A stretch of 64,000 nt of DNA from Entonaema liquescens (lineage: Eukaryota; Ascomycota; Sordariomycetes; Xylariales; Xylariaceae). Under the pieces are notes generated by a model. It was not told where the DNA came from and did no database searches. It saw only the letters and a list, made by a program, of their open reading frames with translations. The stretch lies in NCBI GenBank assembly GCA_902805475.1, contig CADCSX010000003.1, positions 2,108,001 to 2,172,000 of the forward strand, read 5' to 3'. Positions 36,596 to 48,520 of this stretch are shown here, in pieces. The position numbers and the translations under genes are program-made. Position 1 is the stretch's first letter, and the number at the start of each line of letters is the position of its first letter.

Positions 36596-37045
36596 TTACT
36601 TAAGGTAGTAGCCGCCATTCTCAGAGTATTCGTCGCTCACGTAGACAAATTCATTTTCATCATCATCTTCACACTCAGATCTACTCTCATCTGAATACAA
36701 AGATGAACTCTCATCCTCACTTGAATAATCTCCGCCCTCAGGCGCACTTACATTATCAGCGTGGCTTTGTTCGGGCTCCCCAATGTAGGCAAGGCGATGA
36801 GTTTTCTCCTCTTCGTATTTTTTCCGAAGCACGGAGGTAGCCTTTGCAGCCTGTTTTTCCTGCAATTTATTGAGTGTTTCTTCGGAAGTTCCCTTACCTT
36901 GGGACTTTACCTTGGGGTGGCCTTTGGGATGCTGTGACCGCTTATTACGACGGCGCCCTTTCGCAGGCTCTGCTTTATTACTTCTTCCCGCTTGGGCTAC
37001 ATCGGCCCTAGGTGTGTTACCAGTGTTACTAGTGTTACCCGCCAT
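36596..37045 (-). CDS. small charged orphan protein
   Basis: Single-exon frame of 149 codons with a strong charge split: residues 20-55 are basic (KGRRRNKRS, KGHPKVKSQGKG; a possible nuclear signal), 60-85 is a Glu/Lys helix (LQEKQAAK, LRKKYEEEK), and 100-145 is acidic and Ser-rich (SSEDESSSLYSDES, ECEDDDEN). The ATG is preceded by six ATC triplets, a microsatellite in the leader. No family is recognised. The biased composition could arise in a non-coding frame, but the ordered basic-to-acidic layout argues for a real nuclear or nucleolar protein. Confidence 0.5.
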   Translation of the reverse strand: MAGNTSNTGNTPRADVAQAGRSNKAEPAKGRRRNKRSQHPKGHPKVKSQGKGTSEETLNKLQEKQAAKATSVLRKKYEEEKTHRLAYIGEPEQSHADNVSAPEGGDYSSEDESSSLYSDESRSECEDDDENEFVYVSDEYSENGGYYLK

Positions 37046-38165
37046 GATGATGATGATGATGATAACTTTCTACTTGCAAAAGTAACGAAAAGTTAATTTT
37101 CGGGTGAAAAAGGCAATTGTAAACGGTTCAGGGGTAGGTAGGATGGTTGGGTGGGAAGATTGGGGTTGAACTGGGTGTAATAAATTATCAGATAGATAAG
37201 AGTTATTCGTTGATAGATCCAGTTTAGATTTTTCGATATTGAAAATCAGTTGAAAGTTTGCCAGCCAGAGAATCCGCCAGGCATATATAAAAAATAAAAA
37301 CAATAATTATTATTAATTGTATAGAAACAACACGCCCCAGGCTCGTTATTAGGTGGCTGATATCAGAGGAAGTTGGTTTGCAGATAAAGTTACTGTAACA
37401 GTATAGACCTCGTCATTTATTACAATATTGAGCACTTAGCTTGTATTAATTCGTTAATAGATAGTAGTATTGTAAATATATATCTATCATTCCATTAACC
37501 TTAAGTGTGCGGTCTTCAGTTGGGTAGAACTGTATCAGATATTGTGTTTAAGCATAGACAGCTAGATATTAATTAAAATATAATTTGGTCTATATTCTTT
37601 AGGGGCAGGGCTTCTCGTTGTATAATCTTTGTTGAGATGATCGCGCTAATGATACCTTTTCCCGGCAATAACCTCAAGTTAAATTGTTTCCAACTGTGGA
37701 GTGCTTACATACCTAACGTAGTAAAGCCTGGCTAGGAAGTGTATCATTGGTCCATTATTACATGTATTAACCTAACAATGGACTATAGATAGGTACGTAG
37801 TTCACTTCAGGCCCTTTCGTTATTTCCTTAGGAGGTAGATACCTCATAGGTTAGGTAGTCTTTTATTTAGTAAGTATACATTTATATCCCGACATAAGCC
37901 GGATATCTGAGACCGTGGATATCTTATATCCTTTATTTTTATTGAATAGGTTTGTGTTTCATAATGTATGGGATAGTTTCTATGATTAGGCAGTATAATT
38001 GTAGCTAATATAATAAAGGTGGTTGGGGGTTGACGATAGTTTATGATCTTGGTTACCCGTATAGGAATAAGTGGTTAGTACATGCTATCCAAAGTCTTGC
38101 CTCGTCATTTTGACATAGCCAGTGAAGTTGGAATACGTTGCCCGTTGGAATTTAAGCTGGCTAAT
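37046..38165. other. AT-rich intergenic region
   Basis: 1.1 kb of AT-rich sequence with no supported gene; a GAT/ATC microsatellite lies at its left edge. Confidence 0.5.
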
Positions 38166-39072
38166 TTACAGAATATAGAAGTAAATAACGAGTAGAAGAG
38201 AAATCCATTTGGGCGTTAACTTCCACCTCAATTTATCTGCACCACTGTCAATACCGTTTTCCGGATCGTTGCCGGCAGAGTCAGGCTGTTGGACAACGGT
38301 CGAATCCCCCGGTGCGAATAGAATACCAACGCTGTTAGCAGATCCGGCATCGATCTCTTCTGGTGTCAGCAAAGGGTTATTCACCAAGTCACAAGGCGGA
38401 TTGTCGCCGGTAAATTCAATCCTATTGGTGACTGAGATCGGTACGTCGAAGATGGTGTAATGATCTTCCCCGTTAAGACGGAAGTTTTGGCGGATGGATA
38501 TCTGACAAGAGCGTGAGTAGTCTGTCCTAAGTAGGTACTTGATGCAGGCAAAGCATCGGAGACCTCATCTACTTACGTTGTAATTCCCGCGATCGCTGTC
38601 TGTAGTATCTGGCTTTCCGTCGCCGATCAGACAATCCGGCCAATGCCATTTGACATGCTTGACAGTGCTTCCCGGTTCGGACTCCATAATGTCACCTAGG
38701 CTTATGTCGTTTATGGAGGCCGTCCCGTTAGTGATTGTGAAATTCCTTCCCGTATCATAGCTGTATAGGAAGATGGTAATGTTATTGATCCGACTAGGGC
38801 TGTCATCACCATAGGGGGGAAGTTGTAGTTTGCCGTTGGCAGTTACATCGAGGGCTACCTCGATGGTATCTACGCATAGTATATCAGATTCTTGAGCTTG
38901 ATTTATGGCATAGATCGGACGAACCTCCGCCTAAAGGAGTACCTGGCTGAGGGGCGTCAAGAACCGCAAATCCAGGCGTAAATATTTGTCCTCCAGCAAT
39001 GGTGAAGTCGACGGCCCGAGCCTTAGATGCGAGTACCGCAAGAAGGGCGGTGGGATATTGTAGTTTATTCAT
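38166..39072 (-). CDS. secreted, probably GPI-anchored fungal protein
   Basis: Three exons (39072-38925, 38869-38577, 38501-38166) give 258 residues, all phases matching. Residues 1-20 (MNKLQYPTALLAVLASKARA) are a signal peptide. The mature protein begins VDFTIAGGQIFTPG and contains NITIFLYSYDTGRNFTITNGT with several N-glycosylation sites (NIT, NFT, NGT), an EPGSTVKH...WPDC segment, an SDRGNYNISIRQNFRLNG strand pair, and NSVGILFAPGDSTVV. The C-terminus has a Ser/Asp-rich stretch then a short hydrophobic tail (WISLLLVIYFYIL) without a following charge, which fits GPI attachment. It appears to belong to an uncharacterised family of fungal cell-surface proteins; no enzymatic motif is seen. Confidence 0.8.
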
Positions 39073-39695
39073 TTAAGCTAGTTGTGCCTCTCCAATGGTC
39101 GGCGTATATGTACTATAAAACGAAGATGTCACTAAGGGTATTAAGGGTATATGATTATTATATCACCTTATCATTTACGAGATGGGTTTGCGAACTATAT
39201 AGGTAGCTTTGTCTCGAGTAGTGACTTATTGGATTGGTGGATACCTTGTACAAATGGGTCTGTGCATACTGCCCGACAATCTTGATGTTACTACTCCCCT
39301 GTCCTCGGAAGACGGAAGAGGTGGGAGTTTTTGATACAACTACCAAGGTGTTAAGAACACCGAGAATAAAATATTCTTTTATATAAAGGCTTTTTATTAA
39401 CTTTATTGACTTTCTGATTGGACTCTGGTATTAGACACTTAGACACTTAGACACTATATACGTAATTATTTTGTTATATTTTAATTTTTAAGAAAAAAAA
39501 AAAAAAAAACCCTCTTTTCCATGACCGGCGGTTTGGGCCGCATTACCGAACGTACTAGAGCTGAGAAGACGAGAGTTTTAAAATGACGATGAAGTTCATA
39601 AGAGACCCCTTGTAGTTTCAGATTAGATTGCGCTGCACACATCATACTACCCAAAGTAATCCGTACCTAACCCATTACCTTTCATTGGCATACCC
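39073..39695. other. promoter of secreted protein gene, low-complexity
   Basis: AT-rich spacer with a TTAGACAC tandem repeat at 39431 and an A17 run at 39493-39509. Confidence 0.5.
39431..39454. repeat. TTAGACAC tandem repeat
   Basis: Three perfect 8-base units in an AT-rich intergenic spacer. Confidence 0.8.
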
Positions 39696-41770
39696 TTAGA
39701 CATGAGGCGGCCATTCCTCCGATCCTATTGAGGGTGCGTTAGAAGAACCTGGCGAATGCGAAGTTGGTGGTGATGCCTGTCTTTCCGGTACCAGTTTCGA
39801 GCGTTTCCTGAGAGTTCTGAGTGCTTTCTCGACTTTAGTTGTCGGCCTCTTGTCTTTTTCCACAATTTCGCTCTTGTGCATTTCTAGGTGCTGGGCTGTG
39901 AGTTCTCTCGATGACGATGGCCGATACTTAATATCGCTTCGAGGATGGTCATATTCGTCATCGAAGATTCGAAGTTGGTGAAATAATATATGGAGGCTTT
40001 CTTTCCTAATCTTTTCTTTTTGGATTTGGCCTGCTATATTCTCCTGCCTTGGAGAGTTGCGACCAGGCGCAAATGTCACCGACACGGCAATATCACATAA
40101 GTCACGTAGTAAGTAACGCTCAACTTTACTGACACGAGCCTCGAGAATTGGGGGTATGTTCGTGCTTTGATGTTTGGATTGGCCCTCCAGGAATCTTTCC
40201 CACAAGATCCTAGTGCCACTGTTCACAGTTGTCCAATTTTTAAGCACCTTGCATTTATCTCGCCTTGTTGCCATCAGAAGGCGGACGGAAAAATGTATGT
40301 TCCATGAGAAGCTTGGGACTTCACTGGGATATCTGATCGAAGGAGCGCCGCTGTGGCCTTCCTCGAGGAGGTCCGCGAATTCGTCGTTGGACCAGTCGTT
40401 GTCATGATAGTCATCGTCGTGTGGATATTCAATGCTGGTCTGGATATGCTTCGTACGTAGTTTTGGTCCCGTAAACCACCAATACCAGCCAGCTCGCTTG
40501 ACTTCTCCTAGGAGGACATGTTTTTTAGTTGCCTTATTGAAAGGCTTCATCTGAAACATAACGAACAGGTAATATTAAGGTAGTTATCTTACCTATTGGT
40601 AGAGTGTAGGAGATTGGGCGGAATATCTCATGATAGGTGCCGACCAGACTATTTACTTTTAGATCCCATTGAAGAAACCTGGGGCCTAGAAAGTTGAACA
40701 GTGCCTCTCGCTTGAAAGAAACACCAGTACCTGCAACTAATGCCACCATCCATATGAGTGAAAGCCCTGCGAGGCCGGAGTCCTCGTTGCCCCCGCCGAC
40801 ATCAGCGTGAGATCCTAAGAACCAACATTGCTTCACTACTGTCTTCTTGTTTTCCGCTCTTTTCCAAACACAAGGTTGGAATTGTTTCCGGGTCTCGTTA
40901 AGTGCTAAAGCTTGGAAAGCGAAGTCTACTGCTTCTGGGACTGCTTCTCCCACGAAAGCCATTGGCCGACGTGATATACGAGGTAGGGGGAGACCAAGAG
41001 CACTCACTGTATCCCAAACAATACACGCCTTAATTCTCACGTTTTCCTTTCGCACTTCGTCAATCACCTTAGACTTAATACGCTCTTCCAGTATGTGACG
41101 GAGATCATGCTCTTGAATCCCAGATGACGAAAAGTCTCGATTCCAAGGTGTTCGAAAATTCTGATTTGCCCATAGAGTGAACAAAAAATGCAAATACTCT
41201 AAACCCTCTTTCTTCAAGAGACCCATTTTACCAATCAGTGAAGCCAGGCATTGGACGGTGAAAGCTCCACGCGAGAAACCAACGAGATAGATCTCATCCT
41301 GGCTATCGTTGTCGAAGTTATAATTATGGCTTAAAAAGCTGTACGCATTCCTGATTTTGGCCGATATCCCTGGACGGACCAAAGTTAGTGTTGTGACAGC
41401 TATACAACAACGTATAAAAGTCATATTAAATCAACCATCCGTTAACCCTACCTCTCCCCATTGCTCCGTCGATTGTCGATGCGGCAGCGTCCGTACCGTT
41501 ACCAATTCCATTGTCGTAGTATATTATTTGCAAGCAATCATCTTCTTCTGAGATGTGATTTATACTTCTTGCAAATCTGGAGACATTACTCAGCGGCGCT
41601 TGACTGTTGACTCCGTCCTGCCAAGTGCCGTCGCAGCACACAAAAAGCCGTTTCTTTACACGCTTTAGCTGGTCTACATCAAGTCGATCTGCTGAAGGCT
41701 GAGAATTTGGTTCTCTCTCATGGCCGGAAACTCCAGCTTCCTTTTTGGGGATCTCAGATGAAGACATCAT
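39696..41770 (-). CDS. DUF2235 alpha/beta-hydrolase
   Basis: Three exons (41770-41452, 41369-40593, 40507-39696) give 635 residues. The DUF2235 core has the N-terminal motif LFVCCDGTWQDG, IIYYDNGIGNG, IRNAYSFLSHNY, the lipase-type elbow VGFSRGAF with the nucleophile Ser, VWDTVSALGLP and the catalytic-His region WFLGSHADVGGG. This family includes the Tle1 phospholipases of bacterial type VI secretion; fungal members are mostly uncharacterised, so phospholipase or esterase activity is an inference. The last intron was chosen with acceptor at 40508 because only this joins the exons in frame; the nearer AG leaves the wrong phase. About 190 C-terminal residues are charged and without recognised domain. 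No signal peptide. Confidence 0.85.
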
Positions 41771-43580
41771 ACTGCTGAGTTTAACCTTCACACAAATATA
41801 GTATACAAACACCAGAAACAATTTGTTCAAAGTGACGTGGTATTGTAGTTTAATATCGGGCTGGACAAGGGGACGTGAAAAAGGAAAACTACCAGAATCC
41901 TGATCCACTGAAGGGAGAGGACCTCGGGGGTGTTGGAGAAAAAGAAACGGGGTGCTGCAACCATGTATATTCGTTACTAATACGCAGCCTGAGGTAGAAT
42001 GTGGAAGGATACAGAGGAGGGTATGTAATCCGCATGAGGTGTTCAGCCGCACCGGAGAACCCGAAAAGGGCTGTGAACTGCCCAGCGAGGTAATGATACG
42101 AGGAAAGATGCAATGTATCGAGACGATTAAGTCGTTTATCAGCCATATATCCAAGTACCTGATCCATTGCCTGGGATATTCATGTAATAATGTTATTGTA
42201 CGGCCTAAAGGAGAACTCAATACATGACATACCTGCTCCCTTATATTCATCTTGTGAGCTCAATTAGCTTTGACTCCAGAAATTAGAACTATGATTGTAT
42301 TCAATTGAACCATGCAATGCTACGCTACGTATTTGCTAACATAATACTTTGATACCTGGTTGTTCTGAATAGCTACTATATGCTAGTACTATGTGATCTA
42401 TTACGACACACAACGATTGTTCCTACAGCCTTGATTTGAACTAATTAGGCCCAACGGAAACGAGCGTAGAAAAAAAAGGAAGAAACAAGGGGCTTATCTC
42501 TTATTGTTGTCGAAATGGGCGAGCTCTTATATCATATACGAAGTTGCTGCAACGGCATCATACGCCATTGGTCAGAAGTAAAAGAACCATTTAACATACC
42601 TGAGCTCTTTTCCTAATTGGGACTAGAATTTCATATAAGATAACAAAAATATCGGCCTTTCCCCATCAAGCACGGGAATAAGACGAAAAGTAAGCCGCTT
42701 AGGCGCATATGTACCTAGTTCATGCCAATATGATGGCATTCAAGACTGTAATCTTGGTGAGGCTGTGATGTTACTTACAGGAAAAGCAGTGCCAAAGATA
42801 AGAAACCTACTTAATGTCATTAAGCCATTGCTTTCTTATAGAGTAGTTGAGTTTGTTTAGGTAAGATTGTCGAGAGACTTTATTGTCATGGTTATCCTAA
42901 TTCGCTATTGTTACTGTTACCTCTAAATGAGACAGGTGCCTGCCTAGGTACGTACCTAGGTATGGATTAAAAATCCCTTTGAATAGGAACGTACCGAATA
43001 CTAATATACATAAGGAGGCCTTTGTTAAGTTGTTGATAACTGTATAGTAAGGCTCGCCACCTGATACTTTGAAGCCTTCATGTACAGGTTAGGTAAGTAT
43101 CCAGGTACCTATGTAATCCCCCTCACTATAACTATAGTATATACCTAGGTAGTTTTCTAATTTTGTAACTAATCACAAGGGTTTAAACCCCCAAGTAAGA
43201 ATCACAAATACCGTATTGAGATACTATATAACTTATTTAATTACACAAATTTCTGTATGTTTTGGAGTAGTAGTTGGTTGCGTTGTATCTTTCGGCTAAC
43301 TAGCAGCTGTCGCTAAACATGGTTACCTAGTGCATACATACATGTACCTAGGTAGAAGCTGACAAGGGGGGGATCGAAAGTGCACAAGTTTCCAGTGGAG
43401 CTACACAGTATGTATTATCGAACTTTGCCGACCACATACCGGAGCGGCATCTTACATACTTAAGGATAGGTATCAATTAATGCAAACCGATTGCATAACT
43501 CTCGCGTTCACCAATCCCCGGAGCCTTTCCATAATCCTTCTCAAAATTCCTAACCACAGAAGAGCCGATATCCAATCGCA
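41771..43580. other. 1.8-kb divergent promoter region
   Basis: Between the divergent DUF2235 and PsuG-PsuK genes. TACCTA/TAGGTA palindromes cluster at 42948-42965, 43103-43155 and 43345-43356. Open frames at 41889-42250 look non-coding. Confidence 0.5.
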
Positions 43581-46231
43581 ATGAGTTTATTACGTCGGCC
43601 ATGGCTCCTAGCCAGGGGTTCTTATAACTACGCCAACCAATGGGCTTCGCTTGCTCATGCTCATCGAAGACTATTTTCAAGCTCGAAGAAGCTGGGGCAA
43701 ATATCAGCTCTGAAAGATCTTCTTAGAGTGTCTGAAGAGGTGACTGATGCATTGGCTACAAATAAGCCTGTGGTAGCCCTCGAATCAACTATATACACCC
43801 ATGGAGCACTAGGCGATGACTTGGACCTAGAGGGCATTGTTCGACGTAATGGTGGTATACCCGCTGTGGTTGGTATCTATGAAGGCATACCTACGGTTGG
43901 CCTCCTGCCTCATGAAGTAGCCCATATTGTTGGGGGGTCGCCCAAGAAGGTATCGAGACGGGACATTGCTTATCTGGTTGGTATGGTATGTATTAACCTA
44001 TGATTTTGCTATTTACAACATTTGCGCTTCGTTCTGAATATTCTCGCATATAGGGAATTGCAGGCAACAAGATTAACGGGGGAACGACTATCGCTGGCAC
44101 TATGATTCTAGCAAGGCTTGCTGGTATTCGAGTCTTTGGGACCGGTGGTCTTGGTGGTGTGCACCGTGGGGGCCATGAATCGTTTGATATTTCTGCTGAT
44201 CTCACCGAGTTGGGCAGAACGAGGATGGCGGTCATAAGCAGTGGTTGCAAGGGTTTCCTAGACATCCCTAGGACTCTGGAGTATCTTGAAACTCAGGGCG
44301 TGCTTGTTTCAACGTTCTCGGACGGTCGAAACGGTGCTGTAGACTTTCCGGCATTCTGGGCAAGGGATAGCGGTGTTAAAAGCCCATCTGTTGTGCAAGA
44401 CGAGAAACAGGCGGCTGCTATGATCTTGGCGCAAGAAAAATTAGGCATCGAGTCTGGAATACTATTTGCTAATCCGATACCTGAAGAATTTTCCATCCCT
44501 CGGGATGAGATGAACTCGGTTATTGAGCAGGCAGTCAGTGAATCAACACAGCAGGGCGCTCTCGGCAACGAAAACACCCCCTTCATCCTGAAGCGGATCA
44601 GGGAACTTACTGGCGAAAAAAGCGTTTTAGCGAATAAAGTTTTGGTGCAGAAAAATGTAGAGCGGGCTACTAAGATTGCTAAGGAGCTTTCCCAGCTTAG
44701 CGTGGGTTTAACGGCTTTGCCTGAGAAACCGTGAGGACTGAGTTCTTCATAGTTATGGCGTCTGGGTCTGACATGGGACAAATAGGATAAAGAAGTGGAA
44801 TGGCTTTACTCCCCCTGAAGAGGATGCCATTAACAGAACGCACAGCCAAGCCGAGGTAAGAATGCTTATATTGTATTTATTGCTCTTGCTGTATCACATC
44901 AATGCTTACTCACTGTCGTGTCTTGTTTTTTCGTCTGGACTAGAGTTGCTATGGAGGCCTTGGGACTAGACTAACAATCGTAGGTAAAATCTCGGTCCGA
45001 AATATTAGTTGCCGGCTCCGTGGCAATAGATCTAAGCTGTGATTATGTTGGAGAAGACTCACTAGAGCACCCTGCTCCTCACCTACACACGTCAAACCCA
45101 GCCCATATTGGCCAATCCATCGGCGGTGTCGGTCATAATGTAGCTCTTGCAGCTCAGAGAGTTTTGCAAAACCCTAGAGTAAAACTCTGCAGTCTGATCG
45201 GTGATGATTTGTGAGTGGAAAATGCCAACAGTAGGCCACGAGTAGCTGATAATTCTAGGGCTGGATCAACCGTATTATCGTCTCTGAAGGCAAGTGGAAT
45301 GGATACATCTTGCATAAAGCAACTAAGTCGGGAACATTACCCAGCCATTCGGACTGCTCAGTACGTGGCTGTCAATGACGCCAGTAAGAACTTGGTTCTC
45401 GGCATGGCAGATATGGGCATTTTTACGGCTCAATCATTCTCTGAATCTTGGAATTCCACAGTAAAAGAGACTAAGCCCGAGTGGCTTGTAGTTGACGGGA
45501 ATTGGGATGCGCGTGACATTCGAGCTTGGATACAAGCTGGTAAGCAGAATCAGGCTCGTGTGATATTCGAGCCTGTCTCACAGGAGAAGTCTACGAGACT
45601 TTTCTGCAAAGAAAATGGTCTTGAGAATCTGGGCGTCTTTCCGAAACCAAGCGTTGATTTGATCACTCCCAACCAATACGAACTGGCAGCTATGCATGCT
45701 GCTGCGCAGCGCCACGAATATCTCGACGACCCGCGGTGGTGGGAGACCATAGACGCTTTCGGCATGAGAGGAGCTCGAGATCGCTTTGTCAAAATCACAT
45801 CTGCCGACATGACGGATGCTGGTATTCCACAGCAAGTCATACAACTTCTCCCGTATATCCCTACTATCATAACGAAATTAGGGAGTTTCGGCGCCTTGCT
45901 AACAACGGTCCTGGGAAAGGATGACTCTCGCTTGTTAGACCCGGCACATGACAGGTTTATTCTTTCGAGGAGTTTCAATGAGCACCCAGAAATTGGAGGT
46001 GTCTACATGAGACTATTCCCAGCGGCTGAACAGGTGGAGGACATCGTGTCGGTGAATGGAGTCGGCGACACCTTTCTTGGAGTGCTAGTTGCAGGTCTAG
46101 CACTAGGCGGTAAGGTCGAGAACCTCATCAACGTGGCTCAAAAGGGGGCGATTTTAACACTCCGTAGCCCTCAGTCTGTAAGTGAGAATTTGGGGAGAAT
46201 AAGGGGCGAACTCATTGCTGCCGCTTCTTAA
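43581..46231 (+). CDS. bifunctional pseudouridine-5'-phosphate glycosidase / pseudouridine kinase
   Basis: Pseudouridine degradation in one polypeptide: a pfkB kinase phosphorylates pseudouridine and the glycosidase splits the product to uracil and ribose 5-phosphate. Five exons (43581-43985, 44054-44730, 44786-44855, 44984-45210, 45259-46231) give 783 residues. A basic/Ser-rich N-terminus (MSLLRRPWLL to RLFSSSKK) looks like a mitochondrial presequence. The PsuG part has VALESTIYTHG, KVSRRDIAY, NGGTTIAGTM, GTGGLGGVHRGG and VISSGCKGFLDIP. A 70-base linker exon joins it in frame to the kinase: ILVAGSVAIDLS, GGVGHNVALAAQ, LITPNQYE and the catalytic NGVGDTFLG. The apparent stop after LPEKP lies in an intron, so the two halves are one gene. 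Bacteria use separate psuG and psuK; fused forms occur in fungi and animals. Confidence 0.9.
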
Positions 46232-46559
46232 CTACGATGACTTGAACTTATGTACTTTAACGGGGATACTTGGATCAGGGTCATTTTCGAAAATATGAAA
46301 TATAAAAGAGGTAAATATTCGGAATACCTCTACACACCTAAGGTATAGGTTATATGACCTGGATACTCACAAACTTATCGAGTTATGAACAAAAGAGGAT
46401 CGGTACGTACCGAAGCTACAGGGTAGCATGTACCTAGGTAGCACTGGATGGTGGGGCCATCTGCAAGGCTACTGTGAGCTCGAAAAAAAAAAGTTAAGAT
46501 TTTTGCTACAATTCTTATCGCATCCACCTACGAGAAGCCAATTGAATCAGCAAATCGCA
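46232..46559 (+). promoter_or_regulatory. UTP18 upstream region with ribosome-biogenesis words
   Basis: Short spacer after the PsuG-PsuK gene. An A run ending in GTTAAGAT (46483-46500) and CTTATCGC (46514-46521) lie 39-77 bases before the UTP18 start; both words recur upstream of CGR1. A TACCTAGGTA palindrome lies at 46431-46440. Confidence 0.45.
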
Positions 46560-48359
46560 ATGTCTCGAAGCCACTCATTAGATAAAATGGAGGACGAAGA
46601 ATACGCATCATCGTCCGGCCAAGAGGAATCCGACTTTGCTAGTGACGAAGAAACTGCGCTACAGACTCGAAAAGCGCAAGCGATTGATAAGGACTCGGAC
46701 GAAGAAGAGCTCGAACGATTTGTTCTCGGAGATACAGCTAATTTCCGCGAAAACTTGTTTCGGGACGAGTCGAGAGGCGATGATGCAGATGGTCGTTTTG
46801 GTGGTCTCACTGATAAAGAAGGGAGTGATCTTGAGACGGGTTTAGAGGATGTAGATGATGCAGACCTCTTCACCTTTGACATAGGTGGTGCTGCTCCTAG
46901 TGGTGACAAAGCTGCTGTGGTACCACTGGCAGCTCAAAGCCAGGGGATAGCTGAGAAAGATCAACCTGCTTGGGAAGATAGCGACGACGAGAAGCTGACC
47001 ATATCACTGGCTGACGTATCCCAATTGCGAAAGCTACGGATTAGCGAGGCCGAAGATGTCATCAGTGGGACTGAATATACCAGAAGGCTAAGGCAACAGT
47101 ATCTTCGGTTAAATCCTCTTCCCGGATGGGCGCGAGAGGCCGAAGAACGCCCAGCAAAGCGCCGGCGGCGTTCATCTGCGGCAGCAAGCGACTCAAGCAT
47201 ATCAGACGACGAAGCGAATGAAGGGGACGATGAAGCCTCTGCGCTCCCGTTGGAGAAGTTCCTCCGAGATGCTAGTACACTGAAAGATAAACAAAGCCAG
47301 AAGACTAAGAAACTTCGTCCAGAAGTTATTGATATTCAACGATCTCGAGATATACCCGACACGCACAAGGACGAAGTCACATCTCTTGCCTTCCACCCAG
47401 AATACCCCGTTTTACTGTCCTCCAGCACGTCTTCTGTATTGTTCCTACACCATCTTGCGCCGACCGCTCACCCGACTCCAAACCCTCTTTTGACATCAGT
47501 CCAAGTCAAACAGGTACCCGTTAGGAGAGCTGAATTCTTGTACCCTGCGGGAGACAAAATTTTCTTCGCTGGACGGCGACGATATATCCACTCGTGGGAT
47601 CTGCCTACTGGTACGATACAAAAAACCAACAAAGTTCAGGGTCATAGATTGGAACAAAGGACATGGGAGCGTTTCAAGCTCAGCCCTTGTGGGCAATACT
47701 TGGCATTAATTGCTTCAACTAGAAAAGGTGGTGGTATCATCAACATCTTAAACGCCAATACTATGCAATGGATTGCGGCTGCCAGGCTCGACAGTAGAGG
47801 CGGTATTGCGGATTTCTCGTGGTGGAGCAATGGCCACGGTCTTACAATCCTGGGTAGAGGTGGCCAGGTTGGTGAATGGAGCATGGCTGCAAGGCGTTTC
47901 CTTGCTATTTGGAATGACGAAGGCTCCAACGGAGGAACGGTAATGTCAATGGGAGGCCGAGACGGTCCTATCACTCTCGGTGGGGACCGGTGGATAGCGA
48001 TTGGGTCCAATAGTGGCGTGACGAACATCTATGATCGGCAAACTCTGATACTGCCTTCTTCGGATGAGGAGCTGGAAGTTAAAGAAAGACCCGAACCGAC
48101 CCGAAGGTTTATGCAGCTAACAACTCCGGTCACGGTTCTTACCTTCAGTCCCGACGGCCAACTGTTGGCATTTGGCAGCAAGCACAAGAAGGATGCGCTA
48201 CGACTGGCACATCTGCCAAGCTGCACGGTCTACAGGAACTGGCCGACGGAACAAACACCCCTCGGCAGGATTTCAGACGTAGCGTTTGGCAGGAAGAGTG
48301 ATTTACTGGCTGTTGGCAACGATGCTGGGAAAATTAGATTATGGGAGATTCGAAGCTAG
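46560..48359 (+). CDS. UTP18: U3 snoRNP / SSU processome WD40 protein Utp18
   Basis: Nucleolar component of the small-subunit processome, needed for early cleavages of pre-18S rRNA. Single exon, 599 residues from the Met at 46560 (MSRSHSLDK); an in-frame upstream Met at 46428 would add an unlikely leader. Residues 1-150 are acidic and Ser-rich (SSSGQEESDFASDEE, KDSDEEELERFVLG), residues around 170-230 hold WEDSDDEKLTISL and TRRLRQQYLRLNPLPGWA, a segment typical of Utp18, then comes a KR-rich patch (RPAKRRRRS). WD40 repeats run from about 300 to the end, with HKDEVTSLAFHPEYPVLLSSS, the RRRYIHSWDLPTG blade and the final LLAVGNDAGKIRLWEIRS. The DExxERFV-type motif and the PLPGWA segment make the family firm. 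Confidence 0.93.
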   Translation: MSRSHSLDKMEDEEYASSSGQEESDFASDEETALQTRKAQAIDKDSDEEELERFVLGDTANFRENLFRDESRGDDADGRFGGLTDKEGSDLETGLEDVDDADLFTFDIGGAAPSGDKAAVVPLAAQSQGIAEKDQPAWEDSDDEKLTISLADVSQLRKLRISEAEDVISGTEYTRRLRQQYLRLNPLPGWAREAEERPAKRRRRSSAAASDSSISDDEANEGDDEASALPLEKFLRDASTLKDKQSQKTKKLRPEVIDIQRSRDIPDTHKDEVTSLAFHPEYPVLLSSSTSSVLFLHHLAPTAHPTPNPLLTSVQVKQVPVRRAEFLYPAGDKIFFAGRRRYIHSWDLPTGTIQKTNKVQGHRLEQRTWERFKLSPCGQYLALIASTRKGGGIINILNANTMQWIAAARLDSRGGIADFSWWSNGHGLTILGRGGQVGEWSMAARRFLAIWNDEGSNGGTVMSMGGRDGPITLGGDRWIAIGSNSGVTNIYDRQTLILPSSDEELEVKERPEPTRRFMQLTTPVTVLTFSPDGQLLAFGSKHKKDALRLAHLPSCTVYRNWPTEQTPLGRISDVAFGRKSDLLAVGNDAGKIRLWEIRS

Positions 48360-48520
48360 ATTAGGGAATAACAGATTCCCTCGCGAAACATTTATGGGTA
48401 ATCCATATCTACCTACGTATTGACTACCTACATATTGTACTGTTATACCCTCAGGTCCGATTTTCTGGGAATAAGTCCTAAAATATCTTGCAGTATCAAC
48501 TTAATCGCAACCCCGGCCAT

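Noticed and set aside
40551..40592. Nearest acceptor for the last DUF2235 intron
   Set aside because: It would give a 42-base intron and the wrong phase with an immediate stop; the acceptor at 40508 restores the frame.
41889..42250. Extension of the DUF2235 gene by upstream open frames
   Set aside because: The start at 41770 precedes a typical N-terminus; upstream frames lack protein features and splice fit.
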